DNA from: an uncultured Bacteroidia bacterium
Lineage (GTDB): Bacteria > Bacteroidota > Bacteroidia > NS11-12g > UBA955
NCBI GenBank assembly: GCA_943789135.1
Contig: CALSSY010000003.1
Span: 1-64,000, forward strand
Length of the DNA: 64,000 nt
Direction: 5' to 3'
The notes below the pieces were generated by a model. The model was not told the DNA's origin. It saw nothing but the letters and a program-made list of their open reading frames with translations, and made no database searches. Within the stretch, counting starts at the first letter, position 1; every line of letters starts with the position of its first letter. Made by a program: the position numbers and the translations under genes. Below, one piece after another: positions 45,282-55,276 of the stretch.

Positions 45282-46826
45282 ATTACAATCGGTTATATAA
45301 ACCCATGTCGCAACAGCGGCCGCACCAAGATGTAATTCTCGTTTATTTACATTTTCAAATACATCAGTTTCGGCATGATGCACATCAAAGTATCGCTGTG
45401 AATCTGGTGCCAATGCCCCTAATGGTAATTTAGGATTGTCCTTCTTTAGTGGACCAATGTCCACCCCTCCACCTCCTTTTTCCCAGTCAGTTAAACCATA
45501 TTCTGCCAACAAAGGTTTATAGGGTTCAAAAATTTCCATAAGGGCTGAGTCCAATCCGAAGCCTCGAGGTGTAAAACCACCTCTGTCACTCTCAAATGCC
45601 GCAATGTGATTTTCGGGGTTTTCTTTAGACAGTCGTGCGTATTCATTGGCACCACGTGTACCATTTTCTTCGTTGATCCAAAAAACTACCCGCAGCGTAT
45701 TTTGAGGTTTATAATTAAGAGACTTTAGAATCCGTAAAGCTTCAAAACAATGCATGATACCGGCCCCATCGTCATGAGCGCCTTCACCTTCATCCCAACT
45801 ATCAAAATGCCCACCGAACGCAATGATATTATGGGCATTTTTATTTCCCCTTATTTCAGCGCAAACATTCGCACTTAACCGATCGGGCAACATTTTACAA
45901 TTTAATGAAATTGAAATTTCCATATTGGGATCGTGTTTTGCCAAAAAGGATAAAGCGTCTGCCGATGCCGTGGATACCGCAGCAATTGGAATCTTCGCAA
46001 TGGTGTCACTGTAATAAGTAACGCCTGTATGGGGGTGCATATCACAACTATTACTCAAACTTCGTATCAATACGGCTTTTACGCCGTAAGGTGCCGCCCA
46101 AATTGCACCATAAACACGTTGAGATACACAGGAACCATAAGCTTTAAATGTTTTGATAAAATCTTCTTCAAAGGGCCTATTCAATAATACTATTTTATCC
46201 CGCAGGTTGCCCAAAGCTCCTAGGCTATCCAATTCAGCTTTGTTGCGAATAATCACAATTCTGGCCTTGACCTTTCCTCCGATGCTTCCACCTAATGCCG
46301 ATACTTCCATTGGAAATAAGGTATTTTCTGGGATCCGATTGTCTACGGTTCTGAAATTTATGTTTTGATTAACCAACCAATTTAAATAACCGCTGCATTC
46401 CATTGACGGGTCAGGAGATAAATTATAAACACTTTTATTTATTTCCAATTGAGATTTTGCAATTTGACCGCTTTCAAGTCTCCCCAATAAAGAAACCAAA
46501 TACCATGATTGTATAAATAGGGGCTCTCGTTCGCCTCTTTCCCATCGAGGTACCATAACCGGCTGTTTGTAAACCGAATCAAAACCATACGTTTTTAACA
46601 TGGCTACTGCCCATTCTATGCCTTTTTCGGCCTCATCGGAACCACTTAATCTTGGACCAATATTCTTGCACAATTGTCCCAAACGAGCGTAAGCATGACC
46701 ACGTAATAGGGCTTCATCATAAATCTTACGAATGAATAAGCTGTCCTGTTGGCTTTGAGCAATTGCAGATACAAAGCTCAATGTCATTAAGAAGACGATA
46801 AGGAACCTTTTCATAACCGATACCAT
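45267..46826 (-). CDS. M28-family zinc aminopeptidase, exported
   Basis: 519 residues with a signal peptide (RFLIVFLMTLSFVSAIAQ). A PA-like insert at about 145-300 is followed by the M28 core. Zinc ligands and catalytic residues are visible: GGHFDSWD, GAHDDGAG, NEENGTRG, ESDRGGF and HHAETD. It should remove N-terminal residues from peptides in the periplasm or outside. A TATTTTTG box ends 4 nt before the first ATG, which favours that start; an ATG four codons later (MKRFL) would also work. Confidence 0.92.
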   Translation of the reverse strand: MVSVMKRFLIVFLMTLSFVSAIAQSQQDSLFIRKIYDEALLRGHAYARLGQLCKNIGPRLSGSDEAEKGIEWAVAMLKTYGFDSVYKQPVMVPRWERGEREPLFIQSWYLVSLLGRLESGQIAKSQLEINKSVYNLSPDPSMECSGYLNWLVNQNINFRTVDNRIPENTLFPMEVSALGGSIGGKVKARIVIIRNKAELDSLGALGNLRDKIVLLNRPFEEDFIKTFKAYGSCVSQRVYGAIWAAPYGVKAVLIRSLSNSCDMHPHTGVTYYSDTIAKIPIAAVSTASADALSFLAKHDPNMEISISLNCKMLPDRLSANVCAEIRGNKNAHNIIAFGGHFDSWDEGEGAHDDGAGIMHCFEALRILKSLNYKPQNTLRVVFWINEENGTRGANEYARLSKENPENHIAAFESDRGGFTPRGFGLDSALMEIFEPYKPLLAEYGLTDWEKGGGGVDIGPLKKDNPKLPLGALAPDSQRYFDVHHAETDVFENVNKRELHLGAAAVATWVYITDCNLSSH

Positions 46827-46830
46827 TTAA

Positions 46831-46838
46831 CAAAAATA
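46831..46838 (-). promoter_or_regulatory. -7 box for M28 peptidase gene
   Basis: TATTTTTG on the minus strand, exact TAnnTTTG, 4 nt before the first ATG. Confidence 0.5.
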
Positions 46839-46863
46839 GGTTGTTAATCTTTTATGTGCATAT

Positions 46864-46899
46864 CAAAAAAAAAGGCCGCCTTTGAAATAAAGACGGCCT
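46864..46899 (-). terminator. Rho-independent terminator of the 60-residue gene
   Basis: On the minus strand AGGCCGTCTTT / AAAGGCGGCCT (one mismatch, 5-nt loop) is followed by a run of eight or nine T. It lies about 20 bases after the stop of the small basic gene. Confidence 0.85.
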
Positions 46900-46918
46900 A
46901 CTTAAAATTATCATGTTC

Positions 46919-47101
46919 TTAAATTGGTCTTGTTTTTCGACCACTTCCTTTTATGGCCTCAAGTAAATTACTAATTCGAGACTGTCGGATTTTATACTTC
47001 CCTTCCGAATGCCCATCGTGTTCATTCATACGTGTCATACGCTTTTGAAGTTGGTGAAGTTTTTTAAATAATTTTCCTTTGTCTGATTTTTTCTGGCTCA
47101 T
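46919..47101 (-). CDS. Small basic protein, 60 residues
   Basis: The product is highly basic (MSQKKSDKGKLFKKLHQLQK, RMTRMNEHDG, ISNLLEAIKGSGRKTRPI), helical and without membrane segments. A strong terminator directly downstream in the same orientation supports a real transcription unit. Basic small proteins of this kind may bind RNA or ribosomes, but I do not recognise a family and give no function. The upstream 175 bases hold only near-matches to the -7 box. Confidence 0.6.
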   Translation of the reverse strand: MSQKKSDKGKLFKKLHQLQKRMTRMNEHDGHSEGKYKIRQSRISNLLEAIKGSGRKTRPI

Positions 47102-47259
47102 AATAGCTGATTTTAAGGTGAAACAAAATTTATTGTCAAACTCAAATTAGCAAAGTATCGAACCAATTCCAAATTATACAGATAAATTTCAATAATAAAC
47201 CGCTAAAAAGGACGAATTTATTTTGAATTCGTAGTTGAGTTTTTAATGCCCTGAAAACT

Positions 47260-47267
47260 TATATTTG
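47260..47267 (+). promoter_or_regulatory. -7 box for BNR-repeat gene
   Basis: TATATTTG, exact TAnnTTTG, ends 9 nt before the ATG. It rules out an in-frame TTG that lies inside the box. Confidence 0.55.
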
Positions 47268-47276
47268 TCAATCACC

Positions 47277-50200
47277 ATGAAAGTCAAATACTTCCCGTTG
47301 TACATTTCCCTTTTGGGTCTAATATCAGTTTCTAAAGCACAAAATCGTCGTATTAATCGCGAAATTTCGGTTGAAACCCTATCCAATTCTGAATGGAAAT
47401 TTAAAAAGGATGCCATATTAACCCACGTTACAAAACGCAATATTGGCCCCGCGGCTACTAGTGGTCGAATTACTGCCATAGCCGTTCCTCATAAAAATCT
47501 ATATAACAAACCCGATAGAAATACGGTATACATCGGTGCAGCAAGTGGAGGAATTTGGAAAAGTGAAAATGGCGGACTTTCATGGAAACCCATTTTTGAT
47601 AAAATGGATGTACAAAGCATTGGTGCTTTGGCTATCAATCCACAGAATCCCGATGAAATTTGGGCGGGAACAGGAGAAGGAAATCCCAGAAACAGTCACA
47701 ATTCGGGTAAAGGTATTTATCGCAGCTTAGACGGGGGCAAAACATGGAAATGTATGGGACTAGAGGCAACCCGTAACATTCATCGCATCGTAATTAATCC
47801 TAATAATCCCAAACAGTTGTTTGTAGCTGCATTTGGCAGTATATGGGGCTCACATCCCGAAAGAGGGGTTTACAGAAGTAACGATGGAGGTGAAAATTGG
47901 GAGCGCGTATTATTCAATAATAACTCTACCGGATGTGCCGAACTAATAATGGATCCTCAAAATCCTCAAAAACTATTTGCGGCACTTTATGATTTTGAAA
48001 GGAAACCATGGACCTTCAGAAGCGGTGGAAGCGGAAGTGGACTTCATGTTACCTACGATGGAGGTAATACCTGGAAAAGGTTAAGTTCCGATAACGGTCT
48101 TCCCAAAGGAGAATTGGGCAGAATTGGTTTGGCCATTCCCAAATCAAATACCAAAAGGGTTTATGCCATAATTGAAGCAAATAAATCAGGATTTTACCGA
48201 AGCAACGACGGTGGAGAACATTGGCGATTTGTAACCGATCATGAAAATGCAGGAAATAGACCTTTTTATTACCATGAAATCTATGCCCATCCAGAAATTG
48301 AAGATCGCGTGTATTCCATTTGGTCTCAAGTAAGCTACAGCCGAGATGCTGGTGAACATTGGGATATCCTAGCAAATTGGGGAACCATTCATCCCGACCA
48401 TCAAGCATTTTTAATTCACCCTGAAGATCCAGATTATATCATTAACGGTAACGACGGGGGTATTGCAATTTCTTACGATGGCGGTAAAACCTGGAGATTT
48501 GCCGAAAATATTCCGGTTGGACAATTTTATCATATTGATGTCGATAATCAAGTTCCGTACAACGTTTACGGCGGTTTACAAGACAATGGTAGTTGGATTG
48601 GACCCGCATTTCATTGGAAAAACGGTCCTATAAAAAACCACGAATGGCAGGAAGTATTGTTTGGAGATGGTTTTGATGTGGCTCCAATACCCAACAAACC
48701 AGGGGAAGGTTATGCGATGTGGCAAGGTGGTAATGTTTACCATTATAATGTGAATACCCACCAAAACGAACCTATCAAACCGCAACATCCCGAAGGAAAA
48801 CATCTGCGTTTCAATTGGAATGCCGGTATGTCCGTAGACCCCCATAATCCAAATGGTTTGTATTTTGGAAGTCAATATTTACACTATTCAACCGATAATG
48901 GTAAGAGTTGGAAGATTATCAGCCCTGACTTAACTACAAACGATTCGAGTAAATTACATCAAGCCAAAAGTGGTGGTTTAACCGTAGATGCTACCGGCGC
49001 TGAGAATTACTGCAGCATCATTAGCATTGGTGTAGCGGGTAAAGTGAAAGATATCATTTGGATTGGTACCGATGATGGCAACATTCAACGAACCACAAAT
49101 GGAGGTAAAGACTGGGAACTGGTTTCCAAAAACATTAAGGGATTACCCGCAAATGCTTGGATTCCCTACCTATGGGTTTCTGCTGATGGTTCAGAATGTT
49201 GGGCCGTTGCCAATAATTACCGCCAAAACGATTGGAAATCTTATTTATTTGTAAGCACCGATGGCGGTAAAAATTGGAAGAACACCACAGAAAATGATAA
49301 TATCCAATTTGAAGGTATCCACCAAGAAATGGGTTATGTTCGGTGTGTACTTCCTAGTCCTAACGATAAAAACTTGGTGTTTTTAGGAAGTGATCGTGGT
49401 TTATGGGTGAGTTTCAATCGCGGTCAAAAATGGCATAAATGGACACAAGGATTCCCTTCTGTTCCCGTATCCGATCTGAAAATCAACAACCAATTTCAAG
49501 ATTTAATTGTTGGAACTTTTGGACGGGGCGTTTGGGTTTTTGATGATATTAGACCTTTGTACAAACTTTGCCATCCAATCTCTGATTTTAAGATTCCTTT
49601 AGAAATTGAGCACACCTCTAAAGGCTATTTGGCTAACTTTATGAGCAATTCGGGTCAACATTATCAAACCGCAGACTTATTCGGGGCGCCCAACAAAAAC
49701 ACGGATGTGCGTATTCATATGTTTATTGACTCACATTTGATTTCGCCAAAGAATAAAATCAAACTCGTAGGTGAGATATACGACAGCAACAATCAGCGGA
49801 TTCGCAAACATCATTTCGCTTTTGACACAGCTGGTTACCACGTTATAAATTGGCGTATGATTCGCGATGGCGTGCGCTTTCCATCACATGGAAACACCCA
49901 AAAAGATAGCACATTGCCTGCTGGAATGAAGGTTGCTCCTGGCACGTATAAAATAGTAATACGCAATGAAGGCGATACCTTAAAGTTCAATACTATGGTG
50001 GCATGCGATGTTGTTAATTCAAATCAAACAGAATGGGACAATAACGCGTACCAAGAAAAATTAAAATACGATTCCATTCTCAATGTGTCTATTAGCAAAG
50101 CCTATTGGGCTTTCGAATCCTTAAAAACAGCTCAAGAAAACCTCAAAACCATCCAAAACTTGCACTTCAACACCGACGGCATTAAAAAGGAAACACTGGA

Positions 50201-50507
50201 AGAGGCAAAACCGCTACTTAAAGAAATAGAAGCCTTAAAATTGCAATTTATGTTGCCAGAAGGATACCGCTATTATGAAGAAAGCACGGTACGCTTGAAT
50301 GATGTTTTACACGATGCACACGGGCTTCTGCATCAAACAAGTACGGTTACCGAAAATGGTAAAGTAGCCATCTTAAATGCACAAAGAGCCAGTTCTAAAC
50401 TTTGCGATGAAATCGATCTTTTCATGAATAAAAAGTGCAATCCTTTTATTGAAAAGTTAGCTTCCTACCCCAGTGAAATACGTTGGGTTAAACCCATCAA
50501 CAAATAA
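47277..50507 (+). CDS. Exported sortilin/BNR-repeat beta-propeller protein
   Basis: 1076 residues from MKVKYFPLYISLLGL, with a signal peptide ending near KAQ. Many Asp-box/BNR repeats of the form S.DGG.TW (SLDGGKTWKCM, SNDGGENWERV, SYDGGKTWRFA, STDGGKNWKN) cover residues about 60-780, forming one or two VPS10-like propellers. The last 300 residues are helical and end without a T9SS domain. Relatives in Bacteroidota are annotated as glycosyl hydrolases or VPS10-domain proteins without proven activity. The CotH gene follows 52 bases later with its own box. Confidence 0.88.
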   Translation: MKVKYFPLYISLLGLISVSKAQNRRINREISVETLSNSEWKFKKDAILTHVTKRNIGPAATSGRITAIAVPHKNLYNKPDRNTVYIGAASGGIWKSENGGLSWKPIFDKMDVQSIGALAINPQNPDEIWAGTGEGNPRNSHNSGKGIYRSLDGGKTWKCMGLEATRNIHRIVINPNNPKQLFVAAFGSIWGSHPERGVYRSNDGGENWERVLFNNNSTGCAELIMDPQNPQKLFAALYDFERKPWTFRSGGSGSGLHVTYDGGNTWKRLSSDNGLPKGELGRIGLAIPKSNTKRVYAIIEANKSGFYRSNDGGEHWRFVTDHENAGNRPFYYHEIYAHPEIEDRVYSIWSQVSYSRDAGEHWDILANWGTIHPDHQAFLIHPEDPDYIINGNDGGIAISYDGGKTWRFAENIPVGQFYHIDVDNQVPYNVYGGLQDNGSWIGPAFHWKNGPIKNHEWQEVLFGDGFDVAPIPNKPGEGYAMWQGGNVYHYNVNTHQNEPIKPQHPEGKHLRFNWNAGMSVDPHNPNGLYFGSQYLHYSTDNGKSWKIISPDLTTNDSSKLHQAKSGGLTVDATGAENYCSIISIGVAGKVKDIIWIGTDDGNIQRTTNGGKDWELVSKNIKGLPANAWIPYLWVSADGSECWAVANNYRQNDWKSYLFVSTDGGKNWKNTTENDNIQFEGIHQEMGYVRCVLPSPNDKNLVFLGSDRGLWVSFNRGQKWHKWTQGFPSVPVSDLKINNQFQDLIVGTFGRGVWVFDDIRPLYKLCHPISDFKIPLEIEHTSKGYLANFMSNSGQHYQTADLFGAPNKNTDVRIHMFIDSHLISPKNKIKLVGEIYDSNNQRIRKHHFAFDTAGYHVINWRMIRDGVRFPSHGNTQKDSTLPAGMKVAPGTYKIVIRNEGDTLKFNTMVACDVVNSNQTEWDNNAYQEKLKYDSILNVSISKAYWAFESLKTAQENLKTIQNLHFNTDGIKKETLEEAKPLLKEIEALKLQFMLPEGYRYYEESTVRLNDVLHDAHGLLHQTSTVTENGKVAILNAQRASSKLCDEIDLFMNKKCNPFIEKLASYPSEIRWVKPINK

Positions 50508-50547
50508 ATTATGATGATAAACAAACACGGACAGATTGGGGTTTCCC

Positions 50548-50555
50548 TATCTTCG
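50548..50555 (+). promoter_or_regulatory. -7-like box for CotH gene
   Basis: TATCTTCG (TAnnTTyG) ends 4 nt before the ATG; the longer in-frame start at 50536 would lie upstream of it. Confidence 0.45.
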
Positions 50556-50559
50556 TGAG

Positions 50560-52092
50560 ATGTTTCGAATTGTCTTTATTTTTACCGCCTTAATACTTAA
50601 AAGCAGTGCGGTTTTTTCTCAAAGTGCCCTTTACCCTAGTAATGGAACCTTGTTTGATGATAAACTACATTCCATTAATATCATTATTCCAGAAAATGAT
50701 TTTACAGCACTCCAACATCCCGATAGTTTATGGAATAACAAACGGTACCCCATAACCTTCGTTTACGATGAAAAAGACACTGTAAAACAAGCTACCATTA
50801 GGCTTAAAGGTAATACATCTCGTTCTTCCGCTAAAAAATCCCTCCGCATAGATTTCGATAAGATCATTGATAATCAAACCTATCAAGACCTGGAGACCAT
50901 TTACATCCATGGAAATCACAATGATGCATCTATGATGAGAGAATTTTTATCGGCTTATGTTATGCGTCAAATGGGTGTTCCATGCAATCGCGCAAACCAT
51001 GTTAAACTTTACATAAACGGCGAATACTACGGGTTGCGCAGCTTGGTTGAATATGTAGATAAAGATTTTTTAAAAACACGATTTGGAACCAACAAAGGGA
51101 ATAACTACAAGTGCACCTGGCCTGCAGATTTAGCTTGGTTAGGCAGTTCTGAACAAAGCTATAAAGATGTCATCAATCCCTCACCCGAAAGAGAGCGTGC
51201 CTATGATTTGAAAACAAACGAAGATGAAGATGATTACAGCCGTTTGGTTTCCCTTATTGACCTAATAAATAATCGCCAAAATGAAAGTTCCTTCTCACAA
51301 GAAATTGAAGCCATCTTTAACGTAGATGGTTACCTTAAAGCCCTTGCTGCAGAAGTTCTTATTGGACATTGGGATAATTACTACTATAACAAAAACAACT
51401 ACTTCATTTACGATCACCCCAATACCGGTAAATTTACGTATATCCCTTACGATATGGATAACACCTATGGGGTTCAATGGGGTGTTAACGATATTAATAA
51501 ACGTAATATACATAATTGGGGAAATTCAAATGTAAACGCCCCACTTACTGAGTCAATATTGGCCCAAAGCGCCTACAAAAAGCAGTTTGAAGGATATATT
51601 TTCCAGGCTATTGAAACATTCTATAACGAGAAACATATGTTTCCACTTGTAGATTCTTTATATCAAAAATTAGAAAATGCCATTAGCTTAGATCCTCAAT
51701 ATCGCGGCGAATTACCTTCTACCTACGGTTATACGGTTAACGATTGGAAAAACAGCATCGATAAAGGCTTGGGAGATCACAATACCTATGGCATCAAACC
51801 TTTTATTGCAGAAAGAGTTAAGAGTGCGAAAGAGCAATTCCTTTTCAACCATTCTTTAAACACCCTAAACAAGCAAGAATTTACGGTTTTCCCCAATCCC
51901 GGAAATTCAACATTCTCCATAAAAACCAATAGCAACAAGCCGCTGCAATTGCAAATAAAAGACGTAAACGGTTCTTGTATAAGAGAAGTCCAATTACATA
52001 ATTTAGAAACATTTGACGCATCCGAATTGAGTCCTGGTGTTTACTTTATTAGCAATGAGTCGAGTGTTATTAAATGGATAAAATCCATGTAA
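50560..52092 (+). CDS. CotH-family protein with T9SS sorting domain
   Basis: 510 residues from MFRIVFIFTALIL with a signal peptide ending at VFSQ. The CotH kinase-like domain (about 40-400) shows RLKGNTSRSSAKKSLRIDFD, ASMMREFLSAYVMRQMG, LYINGEYYGLRSLVEYVDK and the metal motif IPYDMDNTYGV. CotH of Bacillus spore coat is an atypical protein kinase. The last 80 residues are a T9SS type A domain (EFTVFPNPGNSTFSI; LSPGVYFI), so the protein is exported to the surface. It lies among other exported proteins. Confidence 0.9.
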   Translation: MFRIVFIFTALILKSSAVFSQSALYPSNGTLFDDKLHSINIIIPENDFTALQHPDSLWNNKRYPITFVYDEKDTVKQATIRLKGNTSRSSAKKSLRIDFDKIIDNQTYQDLETIYIHGNHNDASMMREFLSAYVMRQMGVPCNRANHVKLYINGEYYGLRSLVEYVDKDFLKTRFGTNKGNNYKCTWPADLAWLGSSEQSYKDVINPSPERERAYDLKTNEDEDDYSRLVSLIDLINNRQNESSFSQEIEAIFNVDGYLKALAAEVLIGHWDNYYYNKNNYFIYDHPNTGKFTYIPYDMDNTYGVQWGVNDINKRNIHNWGNSNVNAPLTESILAQSAYKKQFEGYIFQAIETFYNEKHMFPLVDSLYQKLENAISLDPQYRGELPSTYGYTVNDWKNSIDKGLGDHNTYGIKPFIAERVKSAKEQFLFNHSLNTLNKQEFTVFPNPGNSTFSIKTNSNKPLQLQIKDVNGSCIREVQLHNLETFDASELSPGVYFISNESSVIKWIKSM

Positions 52093-52140
52093 TAACAACA
52101 AAATTAAATACGCGCTTATTTAATTAAAGTAATTTGAAAT

Positions 52141-52196
52141 TCATGGATGTTTTTCCATGAGAAAATCGATTTATGTGACATTTGTCATAATTTTTT
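52141..52196. repeat. Two small hairpins in the gap after the CotH gene
   Basis: TCATGGA/TCCATGA (7 bp, 6-nt loop) is followed by TGAC/GTCA and a run of six T. The second could be a weak terminator. No gene is seen in the 145-base gap. Confidence 0.4.
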
Positions 52197-52237
52197 ATCT
52201 TACAATTATTGAAATTGCATGAATAATTATACCCCCT

Positions 52238-53831
52238 ATGAAGAAATCCGTATCGTTTATCTTAGCATTCCTTTCAATTGGCTTTATCTTTTCCCAATGG
52301 AATTATAGAGTTGAAATTATTGCTGAATCTTTTGAGAATTTACCTGCCCTGCATTCATATGCTATGGCTCAAAGCCAAAATGAATATCTGATAATTGGTG
52401 GCCGTAAAGATGGCATACATCCGAGACAACCTTTTGCTGCCTTTGACGAAACCGACAAAAACACGAGAATGTACGTAATTAACCCAGTCACCAAACAAGT
52501 TTGGGGTAAAGATCTCAATGGGTTAAATGCCATGATTGTAGAACAATTGAGCAGCACGAACATGAACTTTCATCAAGTAGAAGATACCTTATTTATCGTT
52601 GGAGGTTATGGGTATTCTACAACAGCTGCGGATCATAAAACCTATGAATATTTAACCACAATTTCGGTTGATGGAATTATAAACGCTATAAAAAAACCAA
52701 TCCGATATTAGCGCGTTCATCAAACAAATTAAATTCGACAAATTTGCTGTCACGGGTGGCCATTTAACCCATATGAATAAGCAATTTTATTTAGTGGGTG
52801 GACACAGATTTGATGGTCGATACAACCCAATGGGACATTCTACCTATACCCAGGAATATACGCATGAAGTTAGGATCTTCAAAATAAACAACAGTGGGAA
52901 TAACCCAGTAGTATACGATTATTCAGCCATACACGATGAAAACCATCTTCGCAGAAGAGATTATAACCTGGTTCCTCAAATTTTCCCAAACGGTAAGAAA
53001 GGGTTTTTAATTTCTTCAGGCGTTTTCCAAAAGGGCGCCGATTTGCCCTTTTTATATCCGGTGCAAATTCACGATACAACGATTACCGCGATTACTGATT
53101 TTAATCAGTATTTATCTAACTATCACAGTGCGTCTGTTGCACTTTATGATACAAAAAACAAAGACATGCACTCGCTATTTCTTGGCGGATTATCACAATA
53201 TAATTATGAAAACGAAAAGCTTATCAAAGATGATTTGGTACCTTTTGTTAAAACCATAAGTTTGGTAACTCAGTCAAAAAATGGCGATTATTCCGAATAT
53301 AAACTGAATGAATCCATGCCTGCACTTTTAGGAAGTGGAGCTGAATTCCTAACGAATCCAAATCTGCCTAGAATCGATGATGAAATTATTGATTTAAATT
53401 CCATAACTGCAGATTCTGTTGTTTTGGGGTATGTATTTGGTGGAATTCGCAGTGAGGACCCGAATCCTTTTGCGAATAATAACATCTCCCAAACCATGGC
53501 AAACCCGGTACTTTATAAGGTACGTCTCATTAAAGACGCCCAAGCAGATACTCGCTACCTGCAACAGATTCCAGATGTAAAAGTGTACCCAAATCCTAAT
53601 GAAACCGGAAATGTAAATGTATCTTTTCCGTTCTCCTTGTCTAAGGCCGAGGTATATATTTATAATTCTTTAGGTGTGCTTTTACAAGAATCACATTTAG
53701 ACCAGCAGAGTGATAGTCAATTTAAATTTACTATAGACAGCTCTATTCCCGCGCAAATGTTATTCGTTCAAATAAAAGGAGACGACGGCCAGATTTATCG
53801 CAAAACTATTGTTTACAAGAATTTGCAATAA
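52238..53831 (+). pseudogene. Kelch-like exported protein with T9SS domain, frameshifted
   Basis: Two frames join into one protein of about 530 residues. The first (157 residues) has a signal peptide and kelch-like strands (EYLIIGGRKDGIHP; LFIVGGYGYSTTA). The second continues the pattern (FAVTGGHLTHMNKQFYLVGG; LFLGGLSQYNYENE) and ends with a T9SS type A domain (VKVYPNPNETGNVNV). The break is an A7 run at 52690-52696. With six A the reading continues AIKNQSDISAFIKQ without a stop. It is most likely a one-base error or recent mutation. Its role is probably surface attachment or binding. Confidence 0.75.
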
Positions 53832-53862
53832 TTACGATTTCAACTCTAGAACCAAGTGAACG

Positions 53863-55194
53863 TTATTGAATCATAATTCGATGCGTTTCGTGGCCAATTT
53901 TTAGCAAATATAAACCCTTGCTCAAGCCATCTAGGTTCAATCGATATGAATTATGGGAATGGCGGAATACATTGATATTTAACTGAACGCCTGTGTATCC
54001 AAATAATTGTATGGACTGCTCAGGCGCTTCGGTAATCACCCATAATAAATCCGAAGCCGGATTTGGAAAAACTCGGCTATGTTTTGAAATAGTTCGTATG
54101 TGAGTGTTATTACCACTCGTATCCAAGACCTCTTGTGCCTTCTCTACTTCTCTTAGCGTTGCTTCAAAACATGGTGCGAAACTTTTACCTTCATCATAAA
54201 CTTGATCGGGTAATAGCACATACTCCTTTTTAATATCTTCCTCCGCAAACAGCTCCAGTGTGCCTGAATTACTTCCTTTATTCCCATATCCCATGAGAAC
54301 ATTGCCTGCCTTTAATTTCGTTTGGTAGGATTTCAAATTTGCGTCTCCACCCAGTTTTTCTAAAGCATCTTGAACCTTCGGGTTGGTTAAATCAACCGGG
54401 TTTCGGCTGGAATGAGAAATAAATACATGATCGCCTGGATTCACGGCATCTATCAGATCTACGAAGGCTTGAATATGTTGGGTATCGTTAAAATCAAAAT
54501 GGTAATAAACTTGCTCGTTTTTGGAGTGTCCGAAACTCTTCCACTTCCTTCCATCCGCGCATAAAGGTGTTTGACCAAGAACATGTGTAGGTTCTAATGA
54601 AGATCTATCTATCACAACCACATCAAATCCCGTCTTACAAGTTGTGGAATAATGCAATATTTTATTGGCTGTGGTCCAAAACCGAATCCCATCATCCGAA
54701 AGATTTCCTACGAGGAAAACTTGTTTAAACGGACATGGATTCTGGTCCAATGGGTACACATCCGACTCCCGATCAACACCTCCAGTATCGGAATAAAACA
54801 GCCTTACATTGGTGCACATTATTTCTTGAGGAATATCGCTGTAATTCTGTACCGTGACGAATTCTTGAGAATCCCCAGGGTAAATATCAAAATCAAAAGA
54901 AACCCGTTGGGTTGTTCTTCTATTAAAATTCACATTTCTTCCTGAAAAATTGCCTGTTTTGGTAACGGTTCCGAGTCCAATTCCCAAGTCGGCAGGCCAA
55001 AAAACCATCAGTTCTGTATTATGAAACCACGTACATATTATGGCTCCTGCATTAATTGGCTGGTCTGTTTGATTCACAACATAATAAATCATTGAATCTT
55101 TCTGTAATCGAATACCCAACCTAAAATCTTGCCCTACTGAGGTTTTTGCCAAAAGGAACAAAAACACACAAATCCAATTCCTGAATCTTAACAT
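53863..55194 (-). CDS. T9SS cargo with ILEI/FAM3-like domain
   Basis: 443 residues from MLRFRNWICVFLFLLA, which gives the signal peptide; a longer in-frame start would lie upstream of the -7 box. Residues about 165-330 contain GIRFWTTANKILHYSTTCKT, GFDVVVIDRSSLEP, HIQAFVDLIDAVNPGDHVFI and VQDALEKLGGD followed by a VLMGYGNKGS strand, an arrangement that resembles the ILEI/FAM3 (interleukin-like) domain. The C-terminus is a T9SS type A domain (SRVFPNPASDLLW; LSKGLYLLKIG). It is convergent with the kelch-like gene. The ILEI assignment is by motif layout only. Confidence 0.7.
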   Translation of the reverse strand: MLRFRNWICVFLFLLAKTSVGQDFRLGIRLQKDSMIYYVVNQTDQPINAGAIICTWFHNTELMVFWPADLGIGLGTVTKTGNFSGRNVNFNRRTTQRVSFDFDIYPGDSQEFVTVQNYSDIPQEIMCTNVRLFYSDTGGVDRESDVYPLDQNPCPFKQVFLVGNLSDDGIRFWTTANKILHYSTTCKTGFDVVVIDRSSLEPTHVLGQTPLCADGRKWKSFGHSKNEQVYYHFDFNDTQHIQAFVDLIDAVNPGDHVFISHSSRNPVDLTNPKVQDALEKLGGDANLKSYQTKLKAGNVLMGYGNKGSNSGTLELFAEEDIKKEYVLLPDQVYDEGKSFAPCFEATLREVEKAQEVLDTSGNNTHIRTISKHSRVFPNPASDLLWVITEAPEQSIQLFGYTGVQLNINVFRHSHNSYRLNLDGLSKGLYLLKIGHETHRIMIQ

Positions 55195-55205
55195 AAACTG
55201 CTTAC

Positions 55206-55213
55206 CAAAATTA
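55206..55213 (-). promoter_or_regulatory. -7 box for ILEI-like cargo gene
   Basis: TAATTTTG on the minus strand, exact TAnnTTTG, 11 nt before the ATG. Confidence 0.5.
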
Positions 55214-55264
55214 GATTTTAAATCAAGAATTAACAAGGGGTTCTATACAAATCATCGGCTTTTG

Positions 55265-55272
55265 TACATTTG
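55265..55272 (+). promoter_or_regulatory. -7 box for dtd
   Basis: TACATTTG, exact TAnnTTTG, ends 4 nt before the dtd ATG and excludes an upstream in-frame TTG. Confidence 0.6.
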
Positions 55273-55276
55273 TGTA

